Below, one piece after another: positions 29,301-39,761 of a stretch of DNA of 64,000 nucleotides (positions are counted from its first letter, which is position 1; every line of letters begins with the position of its first letter). A program made the position numbers and the translations under genes. Source of the DNA: Datnioides undecimradiatus (Eukaryota; Chordata; Actinopteri; Lobotiformes; Datnioididae); the NCBI GenBank assembly GCA_008933995.1, contig WARS01000009.1, positions 2,760,001-2,824,000 on the forward strand, in the 5' to 3' direction. A model generated the notes under the pieces. That model saw nothing but the letters and a program-made list of their open reading frames with translations, made no database searches and was not told where the DNA came from.

Positions 29301-32300
29301 AGATCACATGACCGACAATTAAGCAGAGTTTTACAAGAGTGTAAGTAAAATATCAGCAGGTATGGAGAGTAAGATGATGCTGCCTGTGCTGCATGGAGTA
29401 TGAGGTTATTATGAAAAATAACAATAAGGATGATGTCACACACACACACCGAGGGCCGTATATTCAATGATGCACGAGGAGGAGGGTGCTGCGCCTTGTA
29501 TCTTCTTGCATTGAAGTCAGTTCAAAGTTGCATTGTGCAGCCAGTAGACAGGGACTGACTGTGGAAATGTGTTATCATATGGTCAAAAGAGGGTAAACAG
29601 GGTGCAGGTCGTGTGAATTTAGAGGGTATAATACAAAATAATAGGTAAAAGATAAAACATGTTGTCAGATGTAATAATAAATCAACAAGGATCGTCGCGC
29701 ACAGGGGAAATGTTTTCAGTTGTGCAGAAGTAAATAAACTCTTTATGCTATTCAGCGTCAAGATCAGTGTAAAGAGTCAAGAAGTGAAAGTCACTGAATT
29801 GCTAAGCGTCGGCGGAGGTTCGTGCTCTCGCGGCGCCTGCTGCTTCCACGCGGCGAAAACTCCTCCCCTGCGCTGCAGCGCGCAGGCAGATCCAGCGAGG
29901 GAGACGTGCAGCAACAGATTGAGAAAATAAGACATGAACCAGAAGTGAGAGCAAGCTCGAAGCGTCCTCCCACCGCCATGCTGTCGCTCATCCGGCGGAG
30001 GAAAAACTCGGCCCATCTGCTCCACCGCTGACGCTCGGCCAGAAACTGCTGCATCTTTGCCGAAAAATGACGACTGTAAGGCCAAAAGCCGAACATCGCT
30101 GGGGAGTTCTTACCCCCGCTCCTAATAGAAAACGCGCTGAAAGGAGCTACAAGTCGCGCTGGAACATGAGAATTAATAACTTGTTGAATTTTGATTTACA
30201 AAAACAGTGTTTTTAAGATCCCATCTGTTTCGGATCTCTGCAGACTTTCCTTATCAACTAAACCACGTACGCAAAAGCTCACGCTTGCCAGCAAGAGAGG
30301 ATACGAGGCAGCTTTCCTTTCCTGCTGTTCATAAGAAAAATGTGTGCATGTGCATATTTTGGATTTAAGCCGCAAAAACACATAGTATTTACTTTATTTA
30401 GATCCTGAATGCATCTTTAGTTATGGTAGAGTAATGCGTGGACCATCTGCGTGCGTCCTACAGGGTTGTGTTTGCAGTGTTTCGGCGTTTGCAGCTACCC
30501 TGACCCCAATCCTCGTGCCGTGGCCCCGCAGTCAAATGATAAACCCTTTACTGAAATGCCCGTTGCGTAACTAGTGAAGCTGAAGGCAGATCTTGACTTT
30601 GAAGTTGCCCCTCACTCGAAAACCCAACGCCGCTTTGTCGCCTTTGCTCTCCGGCGGGGATGAAAGCGTCGAGGTGAGCTGTGTGATGGCACGTCGTTGG
30701 AAAACACGCGGCGGGAGGTTCATTCACGGGGTCAGGCCGTTCCTTGTTGTTGGCAGGATGAGACGTTGGCACGTTGCTGCGGTGTTCTAGGTCTCGTTGG
30801 AAGACATTTATGCACAGGTTTTTGTAAACTGCCCTAACTTAATTGGCCTTTCGGACAAACCAGAATGAGGAAAGGTCCCAGTGCAGCGGCTGGCGGCCGG
30901 AGAACGCGCCGGCTGTCGAACAGTGGACAGACCCGAGATGCTCAGCTGAAAATTGGCTTTGGCAGACGTTTGTGGTCCCGCGGGGAGACGATGGAGTTTC
31001 AGCTCTTTATGTGCTTTTGGCTTTTTCTGCTAGCTTTATTGTCAGTGTGTAAAATGAACGTGTTTAATTATTGAGCCTCTGGCTGCCACATCCACTCCCT
31101 GGTTTTTGTTTCTCCTCTCTCACACTTTATCTTTGCTCTTCTTGGATTCTTTTACTATTTTCCTTCTCCCTCTCTCTTTTACAAACACAAACAAACACAC
31201 ACACACATAATATGAGCAGCAGAAGCTTTAAAATCTAATAAAGCCATGCTTGCTCCCTCTCTACAGAATAAATATTTCATGATGGGTGTTATTGAATGTG
31301 TTTCTTCACTTGTTTATCCCGCATCTTAGTAAACACACACTGGATGTTCCTGTATTTGTGCAGAATTATAGATGCGCGTCAGGTGGAAATACGGCATCTA
31401 ACAATGGAGCCGAGTTCAGTGCAGCACCGCCACCAGAAGCCGCAGCTCAACAATATTTCGTTCCTTCCATATCCACTAAACAGATATCGGCACAAAGACA
31501 AAGGCCCGCCCACTAACACGCCGCCACAGTAAAGCAGCAAGTCAGAGATAATGTTTCACGCAGAGCTTCTTTATTGAATCACATTAGGTTGTACAGGACT
31601 TCATATTGTTTCCATTACCTGCTTCTTGTTGTGAATATCATCTTGTGTTCTCATTAACTTGATAATTGTCACCGTGAACTTCAGATGATTAAGTTTCTTA
31701 TCACTTGAAGCTGCGCCAGTGACTATTTTTATGTGAACAGTGGAGCAAATGAGAAATGTGCTGCCTGTGTGATATATATTATCATATTTAATAAAACAAA
31801 TACAAACTTTTTTTGTTTGTTTACAAGAAAAAACTCCACGGGGGCCCTTTAAATACTTCAAACTCATATTAAATGTGAGTTTTCACTCAAAAGACAAGAC
31901 CGACATAAAAATATCTTCTAATCAGAGCTGTAATTAGCTTAATTAACTCAGCTTAATTAGCTCATGAGTATAACAGGCTACTTTTATTTATCACTGTGAC
32001 ATTCAACAGCTCGGTGTGTGTGTGTGTGTGTGTGTGTGCGTGTGTGCGTGCGTGCGCGTGCGTGTGCGCGCTCTAATCATCTTCGGCTAGTTGATGAGCA
32101 GTTTGTTCATCTGTTATCAAGACATCACACACGCACACACACACGCACACACACACACACACACAACACAGGGTTTTTTATACATGCACTGTTGTGCCTC
32201 TGTGTTCCTTTCTTTCTTTCTTCCTTTCCTTGTTTCCTCTCTTTGCTTCCTCTGCTTCACTTCTTCCTCATCCTCTTTATTATTTATAATACGAAACAAA

Positions 32301-33057
32301 TCCTCATTTCCTTTCCTCAAATCTTCCTTTCCCTGTACCCTCCTTCACTTTTGCTTTGCTCCCCTCTTTCCTCCATCCCACCTGCACCTTAACTCCAATT
32401 TTCCTCCTTTCCTCTCCTTCCTCACCTCCTCCTACTCGTCTTTTTCCACCTCTGCATCTCAGTTCTCACCTGTTCGTCCCTCTGACCTTTGTATCTCCTC
32501 CTTCGCCCACGTCTCTCTCTCTCGGATCTCTCCTCTCTGCTCGACTCCAACCTCACCTTCTCTCCGCTCCGTCCTCCTCTCTGTGGTGTGTCAAGGCTGC
32601 CCCCTGCTGCTTTCAAACACCAATTGCAGATAGTTGAACTGCTTCGGTGTGTGTGTTTATGCGTGTATGTGTGCTCTGCTGAGCAACAGATCCATGAAAG
32701 TCACTTAAATCTGGACGAGCGTTCTTGTCTGCATTGATAACACACACTGACGCACACATGCACCCACTGTGCAGCCTGTTGTGTTACCACACACACAAAG
32801 ACACATTTCTTATTGTGTATACCACTTTTTAAATATTATTTTTAATTTCTGTATTTACCTGTACTTTCTTTGTCCTTTTAACACCTAAATGTCTCCTTTG
32901 TGGGACCAATAAAGGCTTAATATCCTTATCTTTTAATAACAATTTGTGATTATTATGATATTATTATGAAGTCAAAGTGTATCATGTCAAATCAGTGATG
33001 AAACATGACCGTGGCTATATTCAAAGCGTGTGAATGTTTAGACATGTTCATTTGTCA

Positions 33058-33112
<55 letters not shown>

Positions 33113-35888
33113 CACACACGGTTGAGTTAATAGTTATAACATGAGTGGGTTCACCATGATGGCCAACAGCCTTCTTTAGCGTTGCTCACTGTTACTCTCT
33201 GTTGTTTTGCAGGTGAAGAGCGTGTTCAACATGACGGCCAAGGAGGGCAGGAAGAGGTCCATCAGCTGTTTGGTCGCCGTGGGAAACGGCAACGGAGCCG
33301 CAGGTTCGGCGCTCGCTTAGAACCTGGACCTCGACTCTGAGACCAAGTTCGAAATGACGTATTAAGAGAAACAAACGCTCCCAGCTGCTGCCGACTTTGA
33401 GCATATACTTTTACTATTAATAACTTTGATTTACAAACATATATAATTATCAAATCTGGCTTTAATTGGCAGCATCTTGAAATCACTGCTCTGACATGTT
33501 TCCAATCCCACTGTCCTCCTGCACCAGGGTTTGCTTTGGGGAAAGCAGCAGACAGAAACACAGCTCTGAGGAAGGTAAGACCTGTTTATTAATAAGTAAA
33601 ATAACGATTTAATCTATTTGTGTTTTCATATTCTCGTCAATTTCTAATGTCAATAAGTGTTGGATTTTTTATATTTTGAATTTAGAGGAGTAAAACTGTT
33701 AATTCACCAGTGGAAACAGCGTTCAGGCTTTGACAGAAATATCTTTTTAATAGATGTTCTGCTACTTTAATGGCATTTTGACGATAATGGGACCCTTAAT
33801 CACCGGCGTGAGCTGGAACCCAGAGTTCAGCTTTTCTGTAATGCACAAAGATTGTGATTAAACCACATTACAGTTCATTAAATCACAACATATTTGTATC
33901 AGCTGAAGATATACAGTGACATAATAATATTTAACCCTTTTAATACCAATTTGGTTTACAGTTACAGTCACAGGTGCACAACTGAAACGCCAGTTATGAT
34001 AACAAAATAACAACTCTCCTGTGTGTTCGCCATGTAACTGTGACCTACAGGCCAAGAACAGAGCCATCCACTACCTGTACTACATAGAACGATACAACAA
34101 CCACACCAGTAAGTGACCGTGCACCTTTTGTCACCACCTCTCCAACATTCATTCATTTATTTACTTGCAGAGCGAGAAGAGCCACTGCTCCGTGACACGT
34201 GGGACTGTCGCATCACGGCGACGGGTTTTAGTTATTTCAGATTTGCTTCTAATGAATCACATTTGGGTTTTGATGGTGCTACAGTGCACATAAGCCTCAG
34301 CTGCGGTTGCTATGGAGAAGCAGCCACTGTTCTTCGTCCTCACCCAAAATCACACTGAGGTGTTTTTAGCTTTAGGCTGCAGATTAACTGAAATGCATCT
34401 TGGGAGTCATAGTTACCTTCTCGTCGCTCATGATAAAAGCTGTGTAAGACTGGACCGACGATCTGAAACGGGCTGAGAAGACCTTCACCAACGTTCAGCC
34501 TGCTTTCCTGCATTTAGGCTGATGTATCGCCCGCCCAGCCTTTCACTTTTGTCTGTCTTTATCCGAGCTGCAGATATTCTCTAATGCAGTTGTTTACGGC
34601 TTGCACTGAAGATTGAGTTTCATGCTGATCGGAGCTGTAGAAGCGCTCCAACTGTGCGTCACATGAATGGGACTTTACTTCCAGAAGCAGGTGGCGCCTG
34701 AAATAGCCTCCCCCACTTCTCTGTTACTTCCACCCCTCTGGTTTCCCTCCTTCTACCGCTTCCTCTCCTTCACACCGTCAACTGCTGCTGCTCTTCCACC
34801 CCATCCCTGTCTTCCTTTCCCCTCTCGTCCAGCACTGTCCCCTCATATTAAATACTTGTACTCGTGCAGGCGACGTGAAGAAAGATATCCGTGTCAAAAA
34901 TGCGCCGTTCGTACTTTCTTATTGTAAAACATCAATTGGCTGCTTCTGCTAATGCTGGAGAGCCAAGCCGGCAAAGATTAATGCGTGTGAGTCATGGGCC
35001 AGCACCGCGCCCACCGGAGGAGAAAGTTAGCTTCCTGCTTTGGCCCGAGACCAGACGAGAAGTGTGTGTGCGTGTGTGTGTGCGTGTGTGTGTGTGTGTG
35101 TGTGTGATTGTCTATTTCCACCCAGTTTGAGCTCAAAGCTGTGGTATATTTAATTCACAGGAAAAGAAATATACCTCCACGTGCCAGCTCTTACCGTGCG
35201 ACCATCTGCAACCTGTCTGGGCCGTCATGTGATTGGTTGTTTGTTTACTTCTTCGTCAGAGAGCTTCTAGTTCATTTTTGTAATAATCCCTCCGTCACCT
35301 TTGCCAGAAAAGGCTGCTCGATGGTGAACCCATCTGTGTTTTTGACACTCACGTATCGGAGAAAGTTGAAATCCAGCGTCCAGTTTGCCTGCAGGCCAGC
35401 AACCACTTGGGTTTTGGTGGCGGTCCAGATCTGGGATTTCTTCCACCGCACGATCAACAGTTTTGTTTTTTTCCTAAATGGAAATGATGTGCGAAGCTGG
35501 AGGTTTGTGAGTTGGAGGATTGTTCAGATCCGGCAGATGTTGGCGCTCTGCTGACCTTCCAGTTGTTGTTGTATTTGTTGTTGGCACCACTGTTCCCACT
35601 CTCCGAGGACCGGGGTCGCTCTGTGAATATTCATGTGCTCCTCGGTGGAAATAAAATGAACAACACAAATCCAAAATGAATTTGAATACATTTGACTGTG
35701 GCAGCGTGTTTGTTTGGCTCTGAGTTTGGGCGGTTTCCTCCTTTGCTGGAGGAACAGAACAACAAAAAAACCCAGTTTCCAGTCTGTTTGATGTAGCGTT
35801 TCAACATTCAGACCGCTTTAGCTTTTTGTTTTTAGCTGAGCTTTTAGAGATTGACAATCAGTGAAGATACACACAGTTACTGAGGTAA

Positions 35889-35921
<33 letters not shown>

Positions 35922-37466
35922 ACAGACCTTTTTTCCTGATCTACTGTGACTTTGTCGCTGTTTGGATCTGTGAGTCACACGTCGCATAAAAGACACACAC
36001 GTACTCTTCAGAATGAACCTGGACCTCCTGCAGCCACAGCAAATGTTCAGCTCCCTCGCTGTGTGTGTATGTGTGTGAGAGTGTGGGTGTGTGCATATGT
36101 GTGTGTTTGACATTTAGTTTTGCATTTTAGATTTCTTCACCCAGCAGGATGTGTCCTCTGAGCACCAAATGTTCTTTTTCTTTTACTGCGTCTCCTCCGT
36201 TCCTCCCCTCCGTAATTCCTGCCTCCAGTGTTGTTGCAGCGTCCAAGTACAAAACCTTAATTCATTAAGTGTATCGAACTCCAGCTGAATATCTAGGAGG
36301 ATGCAGGGACGGCAGCCAGTGAGGTGTTTCAAGAGTGGGGTGACACGAGAACAAGGTTTTAGCCTGAGGCTACAGATTTGTACAGTTTTCTCAGGCGTCA
36401 CTCAGGCAGCACACAGCTCGCGCTCGGGGAACCGCGTGTGTCTGAATAACTTATTAGGCGCAGCTGCTGCAGTGAGCAGGAGACGCTGGCAGGTGGAAGG
36501 ACATCTGGTGGGCAGGTAGAGAAACACAAGACCTGAGGGAGAGCAGGAGGAAATATGCAAAACAAAACACAAGTGCTTTGACTTGGAAATGGCACAAAAC
36601 ACATGAAACTAATGAGACGTCTTTTTTTTTTAAGTCGTTTTGTCTGTTAATTATTTTTCTGTTTGGCTTCTGTTTCTCTCTCTTTTGTTTACATCCAGCG
36701 AGTGTAATTAAGCTGTTTTCCTCCAACAGTTTATCACGACATTGAGTCCAAGTTTAAGAGGACAACGCTGCGCATGAAGAAACAAAACGAAGGTACGTCT
36801 CAATCTGCTGATCATCAGCTTATTGTTTCAATTCCGAAATATGCAATGTAACGAGAAAGAAAAGCACAATGACCCTGTATGTACCATGAAACAAGACTTT
36901 ATATTGCTCTGTCGTGCAGGTTATGGTCTGCACTGCCACCGGGCGGTCATCACTCTGTGCAGGCTGATCGGCGTTCAGAACATGTACTGTAAAGTAGAAG
37001 GATCTGTCAATCTGCTCAACATCACCAGGGCCCTCTTCTCTGGGTTAGCCAACCAGGTGAGGTCGTATTTATAAATTAGCGGGATCTTTGTTGGAATAAG
37101 TTACTACTGCTACTGGGAAAGGACCGTCTCTTGAACCTTTTTGAAAAACTAAAGCAGAAGAAGGAACTAGGTGTTTTCCTTCTTAGCTCGGACCCTCAGG
37201 AACGTCTCTCACTCGCCTGTTTTACTGCTTCCTCACTGCAGGAAACCCACCAGAAGCTGGCCAACAAGAAGCAGCTCCACGTTGTCGAGTATCAGTCCCA
37301 GCGAGGCCCGCTGCCCATGGTGGTGGCGAGTCCTGAAAATGGCGTGCGACCCGACCCGGAGCCCGAGGACGAGATCCCCAACACCCGCCTGCACTGGGAC
37401 GACGTGCGAGCCGCACAGGGATACAAACGCTCGATCTGGGCTGGTGTCAAGCGCACCATCTGGTAG
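17877..37466 (+). CDS. mrps5: Mitochondrial small ribosomal subunit protein S5 (uS5m), 12 exons
   Basis: Coding exons: 17877-17925, 18907-19059, 20734-20859, 21711-21824, 22379-22498, 25272-25306, 33213-33303, 33528-33574, 34051-34108, 36730-36792, 36920-37056 and 37242-37466. All introns are GT-AG, and the sum of 1,218 nt gives 405 residues plus TAG, against about 430 in human. Residues 1-70 have no acidic residue and many Ala, Ser and Arg, as expected of a mitochondrial targeting peptide. Residues about 80-100 hold a basic GRGKRTKRK stretch. The S5 N-terminal domain starts near residue 200 and contains the signature [17 protein letters not shown]; the S5 C-terminal domain, about residues 275-333, contains [19 protein letters not shown]. 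The product belongs to the mitoribosomal small subunit at the mRNA-entry side. The gene ends tail-to-tail with a MAL gene. The largest intron (25307-33212) carries many repeats and a CpG-rich block. Confidence 0.96.
19255..19345. repeat. AGCTTAGCTTAGC-type interspersed fragment
   Basis: In mrps5 intron 2, a run of AGCTTAGCTTAGCTTAACTT is followed by GCATAGAGACAGGAAGCAGC. The combination resembles a widespread fish repeat, also seen at 38.87 kb, 40.19 kb and 60.42 kb. Confidence 0.5.
22795..22945. repeat. (CT)n run and pyrimidine-rich tract
   Basis: A 24-base pure TC run at 22,801-22,824 continues into about 120 bases of C/T-rich sequence in mrps5 intron 5. Confidence 0.9.
23180..23300. repeat. 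GCTAGCATGCTAA-rich interspersed fragment
   Basis: Contains GTTAGCTTGCTAGCATGCTA and CTGCTAGCATTAGCA in mrps5 intron 5. It resembles the repeat at 3.05 kb and is short and diverged. Confidence 0.4.
24605..24660. repeat. (GT)n microsatellite
   Basis: A GT run of 56 bases with a single GC interruption, in mrps5 intron 5. Confidence 0.95.
24960..25050. repeat. Fragment related to the 54-kb repeat, reverse orientation
   Basis: GTGGTCAAAGGTCACTGTGA followed by TTTGGACTCATCC reads as the complement of the GGTCACAGCGACCTTGACC block at 54.25 kb, so both may be copies of one dispersed family. Located in mrps5 intron 5. Confidence 0.4.
26325..26370. repeat. (TG)n microsatellite
   Basis: A pure TG run of about 46 bases in mrps5 intron 6. 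Confidence 0.95.
26500..26880. repeat. Cluster of CA/GT microsatellites in both orientations
   Basis: An imperfect CA run at about 26,500-26,535, a pure GT run at 26,677-26,699, and an imperfect GT/GC run at about 26,825-26,880. Having CA first and GT later gives stretches that can pair with each other. Confidence 0.8.
26995..27130. repeat. Purine-rich block
   Basis: About 135 bases made almost entirely of G and A (GAGGGGAGG-type units) in mrps5 intron 6. It is the opposite strand bias to the tracts at 7.3 kb and 32.2 kb. Confidence 0.85.
27884..27897. repeat. G14 homopolymer
   Basis: Fourteen consecutive G bases follow GTACC. Such runs are length-unstable and error-prone in sequencing, so the exact count is uncertain. 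Confidence 0.9.
29790..30110. other. CpG-rich island inside mrps5 intron 6
   Basis: About 320 bases are GC- and CpG-rich (GTCGGCGGAGG, CTCGCGGCGCC, CAGCGCGCAGG, TCCGGCGGAGG) in otherwise AT-rich intronic sequence. Open frames of 60-100 codons exist on both strands, as expected of GC-rich DNA. On + there is CACCGCCATG (ATG at 29,978-29,980), a good start context, opening a 17-codon frame that begins [11 protein letters not shown] and ends at 30,031. A GT donor-like CTGTAAGG lies at about 30,074. It could be an alternative promoter or first exon, the relic of a retrocopy, or a plain CpG island. Confidence 0.4.
32013..32071. repeat. GT/GC alternating purine-pyrimidine run
   Basis: A GT run that grades into GTGCGTGCGTGCGCGTGCG, about 59 bases of strict purine-pyrimidine alternation with a Z-DNA-like composition. 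Confidence 0.85.
32126..32167. repeat. (CA)n microsatellite
   Basis: A CA run with a few CG interruptions, about 55 bases after the GT run at 32,013-32,071. The two are mutually complementary. Confidence 0.85.
32170..32605. repeat. Pyrimidine-rich tract
   Basis: About 430 bases strongly biased to C and T on +, directly after the CA run. The long open frames across it are low-complexity. Confidence 0.75.
32830..32937 (+). repeat. Retroposon 3'-tail-like fragment
   Basis: TTTGTGGGACCAATAAAGGC followed by TTAATATCCTTATC resembles the tail shared by fish L2-type LINEs and their SINEs, which end in a short tandem such as CTTAT. The remainder of the element is not recognisable. Confidence 0.45.
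33061..33119. repeat. (CA)n microsatellite
   Basis: A CA run of about 59 bases with one CG interruption, roughly 95 bases upstream of mrps5 exon 7. Confidence 0.95.
35058..35105. repeat. (GT)n microsatellite
   Basis: A GT run of about 48 bases with two GC interruptions in mrps5 intron 9. Confidence 0.9.
35888..35919. repeat. (GT)n microsatellite
   Basis: A pure GT run of about 32 bases in mrps5 intron 9. Confidence 0.9.
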
Positions 37467-37708
37467 TGTGGGAGTGGTGACTGGTTTGGACCACAAGACA
37501 GATGTTTGGACGGATGGAGGCCAGGAGCATCAGATCGAGGGTTAAATTCTAGGCTTTGGGCTGAAAATATGTGTAAAGTAAGAACGTTTTTCCGTGAGAG
37601 TTACAGTTGTCTCCCAAACAAAACACATGCTGTTTGAAACATAGTAAAAGACAATATCAGTGTTTCCTTTCATCTTACACCTTGTCATTCATGTGTATGT
37701 ACCGATAA

Positions 37709-37714
37709 AATAAA
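37709..37714 (+). terminator. Candidate poly(A) signal of mrps5
   Basis: AATAAA lies 243 bases after the TAG stop. Further AATAAA copies at about 37,946 and 37,995 could serve longer transcripts. Confidence 0.6.
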
Positions 37715-38864
37715 GTACAGACCTGTATATCAGCGTATTCAGTCTGCCTGAAATGATGTGTGTTGTATCTGTAAAGCAGGGAGGCCTCGTCCCTCCTACA
37801 TTATAGAAAGATTACAAGTTTGATTATCATTATACATATACATAAATATATTTCTGTTGATTTGTATTCTTCACGGTTAGAAGACTTTCTGAGGGACTTG
37901 GGAGGAACATCCGATTCGAGAGTCTTTTCTGTGTACGCAGTTTAAAATAAAGAGCAAGGGCGGGAAACTAGATTATTAATGTGTGACAATCAGGAATAAA
38001 ACGTCTGTTTCCAATGGTTCAAACTTACTTACATCTCAGGCTCCACAATAAGCTTTTTGGGATACTATAAATGCTACTGATACAGTTATTAAAGACACCC
38101 AAAGACATATGCACTGCCACTTTTGACTTATTGTAATCTCAGCCATCACAGGGCAGCCCGGGCTGATTGTTGCTGATCGAGTATTCGACTCCCTGTGCGT
38201 GTGCAGAGAAGGAGCAAAAGGATGAAAATGCTGAATGTGTTTCAGATGTTCATTAAATGAAAAGGTAGACTTAGTAGGTTTTATTTGTATAACCACAACA
38301 TTTATCATTATATTACAGAAATGCTCCAGGTGAGGCTTCACCAACCGCACAACGTCGGCATTGCTCTGCAGTGTACTGACTTATAAGTACCGCATGCAGA
38401 CCGATTGCACCACTGGAGCTCTTGCCTTCAGCCCTTTTAGTGCAGTTAAGTCTGTGGTGTGATTCTGCTTAGTCTCAGGACGGTTCATGCTTATCGACTT
38501 TATATTGAAACCTGTTACATGTGTGGCTGAGACTAACAGCAGCACTGAAGGCTGCAGCTCATACCAGCAAGTGATTTAAAACTGGCAATGAAAACTCAAT
38601 ACTCGACTTAATACAAACTGAAGTGCAACATGGTGGAGTGCCTTTGTTGACATGTTTCATGCAGGATGTGCAGCAAATGAAACAGAGACTCGGTCTTCTT
38701 CACAGCTGTTTTAAAAATGGTAAAACTATACAAATTTCATGCCTCATGCCTAAAAAATACACTTCTCCATCATTTGCGGTGTTTTTGGAAAATCTGAAAA
38801 TCAGCAGCGTATTTTGCAGCGTATAATAAACACCCGTCAGGCTGATCAGAAATCACAAAGGGAA

Positions 38865-39015
38865 GGAAGATGGCGGCAAGAGGCGACCGTTTGGACGGAA
38901 GAGTTCAGCCGTTTCCCCCTTCCTGCTTCCTGTCTTTGTGCTAAGCTAAGCTAACTGGCTGGCTGCTGGCTGTAGCTCAAGAGAACAAATAAACATGTAT
39001 TCAAAATGTTGAATT
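38865..39015. repeat. GCTAAGCTAAGCTAAC-type interspersed repeat
   Basis: TTTGTGCTAAGCTAAGCTAA followed by GGCTGCTGGCTGTAGCTC, preceded by TTTCCCCCTTCCTGCTTCC, is wording characteristic of a common fish dispersed repeat. An AAGATGGCGGC motif precedes it at about 38,869. The copy at 40.19-40.40 kb shares the same blocks. Confidence 0.6.
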
Positions 39016-39232
39016 ACGTCTTCCAGTTCCTTCGTCCTTCCTGTTAACGTCATGATGCTGCGTTACACGGAGCTGAAGTTATATTTCTCTGTATTAGCGT
39101 CATCATGCCTCCATGGTGGTCGCTCCTTTATTAAATCATCAGGAACCAACTAATCATTGATCTCACCAACTCAGCTTTTTTTTTTTTTTAATTGTTCACT
39201 TTAAAATACATGCAACGGAAAAAAAATACCTG

Positions 39233-39242
39233 TTTATTTATT
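39233..39242 (-). terminator. Candidate poly(A) signal of the first MAL gene
   Basis: TTTATTTATT on + gives two overlapping AATAAA signals on -, about 520 bases after the stop codon. That would leave a short gap between the 3' ends of mal and mrps5. Confidence 0.45.
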
Positions 39243-39356
39243 CTCATGGTAAAAATCCAGTAAAAATACTTGTTTAAGGCTAAATATAGGTGGTAACATG
39301 AAACAAAAAACATCAAATATTCATTATTATTTGAACTGGTAATAATTTGTGATGTT

Positions 39357-39400
39357 TCTCAGCCTGCTATGATTACATTCTCAGCCTGCTATGATTACAT
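39357..39400. repeat. Perfect 22-bp tandem duplication
   Basis: The unit starting TCTCAGCCTGCTATGATTAC is present twice in succession with no mismatch (39,357-39,378 and 39,379-39,400), in the probable 3' UTR of the first MAL gene. Perfect identity points to a recent duplication. Confidence 0.95.
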
Positions 39401-39761
39401 TTACATCATATTCCTAAAAAAAAGACTTGTAATAAATGATCACTGTCTAACATTGATGTGGTGAAAACAAATATATATTCCTTATGTTGAACTCGTGAGC
39501 AACAGAATGACAGTAAAATCCCCACCCACTCAGCCTTCACTTAATATTATTTAATGTGAATAATATCATTATATATATTATATTATTTAAAATGAAGCTT
39601 TGAACAGTCATCATGAATCTGACCAGGTTGATGTCAGTTGTGGATCAATCCACCTTACTCTCTCTCTTGCTCTCTCTTTCCCACACAAACACACGTACAC
39701 ACACACAGAGAGGATGCACAGTCCTTCTTGGACACACGGGTGTGTGATTCAGCGTCGCTTT

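Larger units (their letters stand above)
25307..33212. other. mrps5 intron 6, 7.9 kb, repeat-rich
   Basis: The largest intron of mrps5. It contains GT/CA microsatellites (26.3, 26.7, 26.8, 32.0, 32.1 and 33.1 kb), a purine-rich block (27.0 kb), a G14 run (27.88 kb), a CpG-rich island (29.8-30.1 kb), a pyrimidine-rich block (32.17-32.6 kb) and a retroposon-like tail (32.9 kb). The first 35 bases after the donor are CT-rich. No further mrps5 coding exon is needed here, because exons 6 and 7 join in frame. Confidence 0.85.
34109..36729. other. mrps5 intron 9, 2.6 kb
   Basis: No additional coding exon is supported; exons 9 and 10 join in frame (ACC A / TT TAT). The intron holds GT runs at 35,058-35,105, 35,888-35,919 and about 36,061-36,107, and a short C/T-rich patch near 34.72-34.83 kb. 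Confidence 0.8.
37467..39761. other. Interval between two convergent genes
   Basis: The 2.3 kb between the mrps5 stop and the mal stop contains the 3' UTRs of both genes, candidate poly(A) signals for each, an interspersed repeat at 38.87-39.02 kb and a 22-bp tandem duplication. No coding feature is supported. Confidence 0.8.

Noticed and set aside
32091-32633. 180-codon open frame on +
   Set aside because: It runs through a CA repeat and a C/T-rich tract, so it is low-complexity translation.
32990-33060. GTGATGAAACATGACC, resembling a C box of a C/D snoRNA in an mrps5 intron
   Set aside because: No matching D box (CTGA) or terminal stem within a normal distance.
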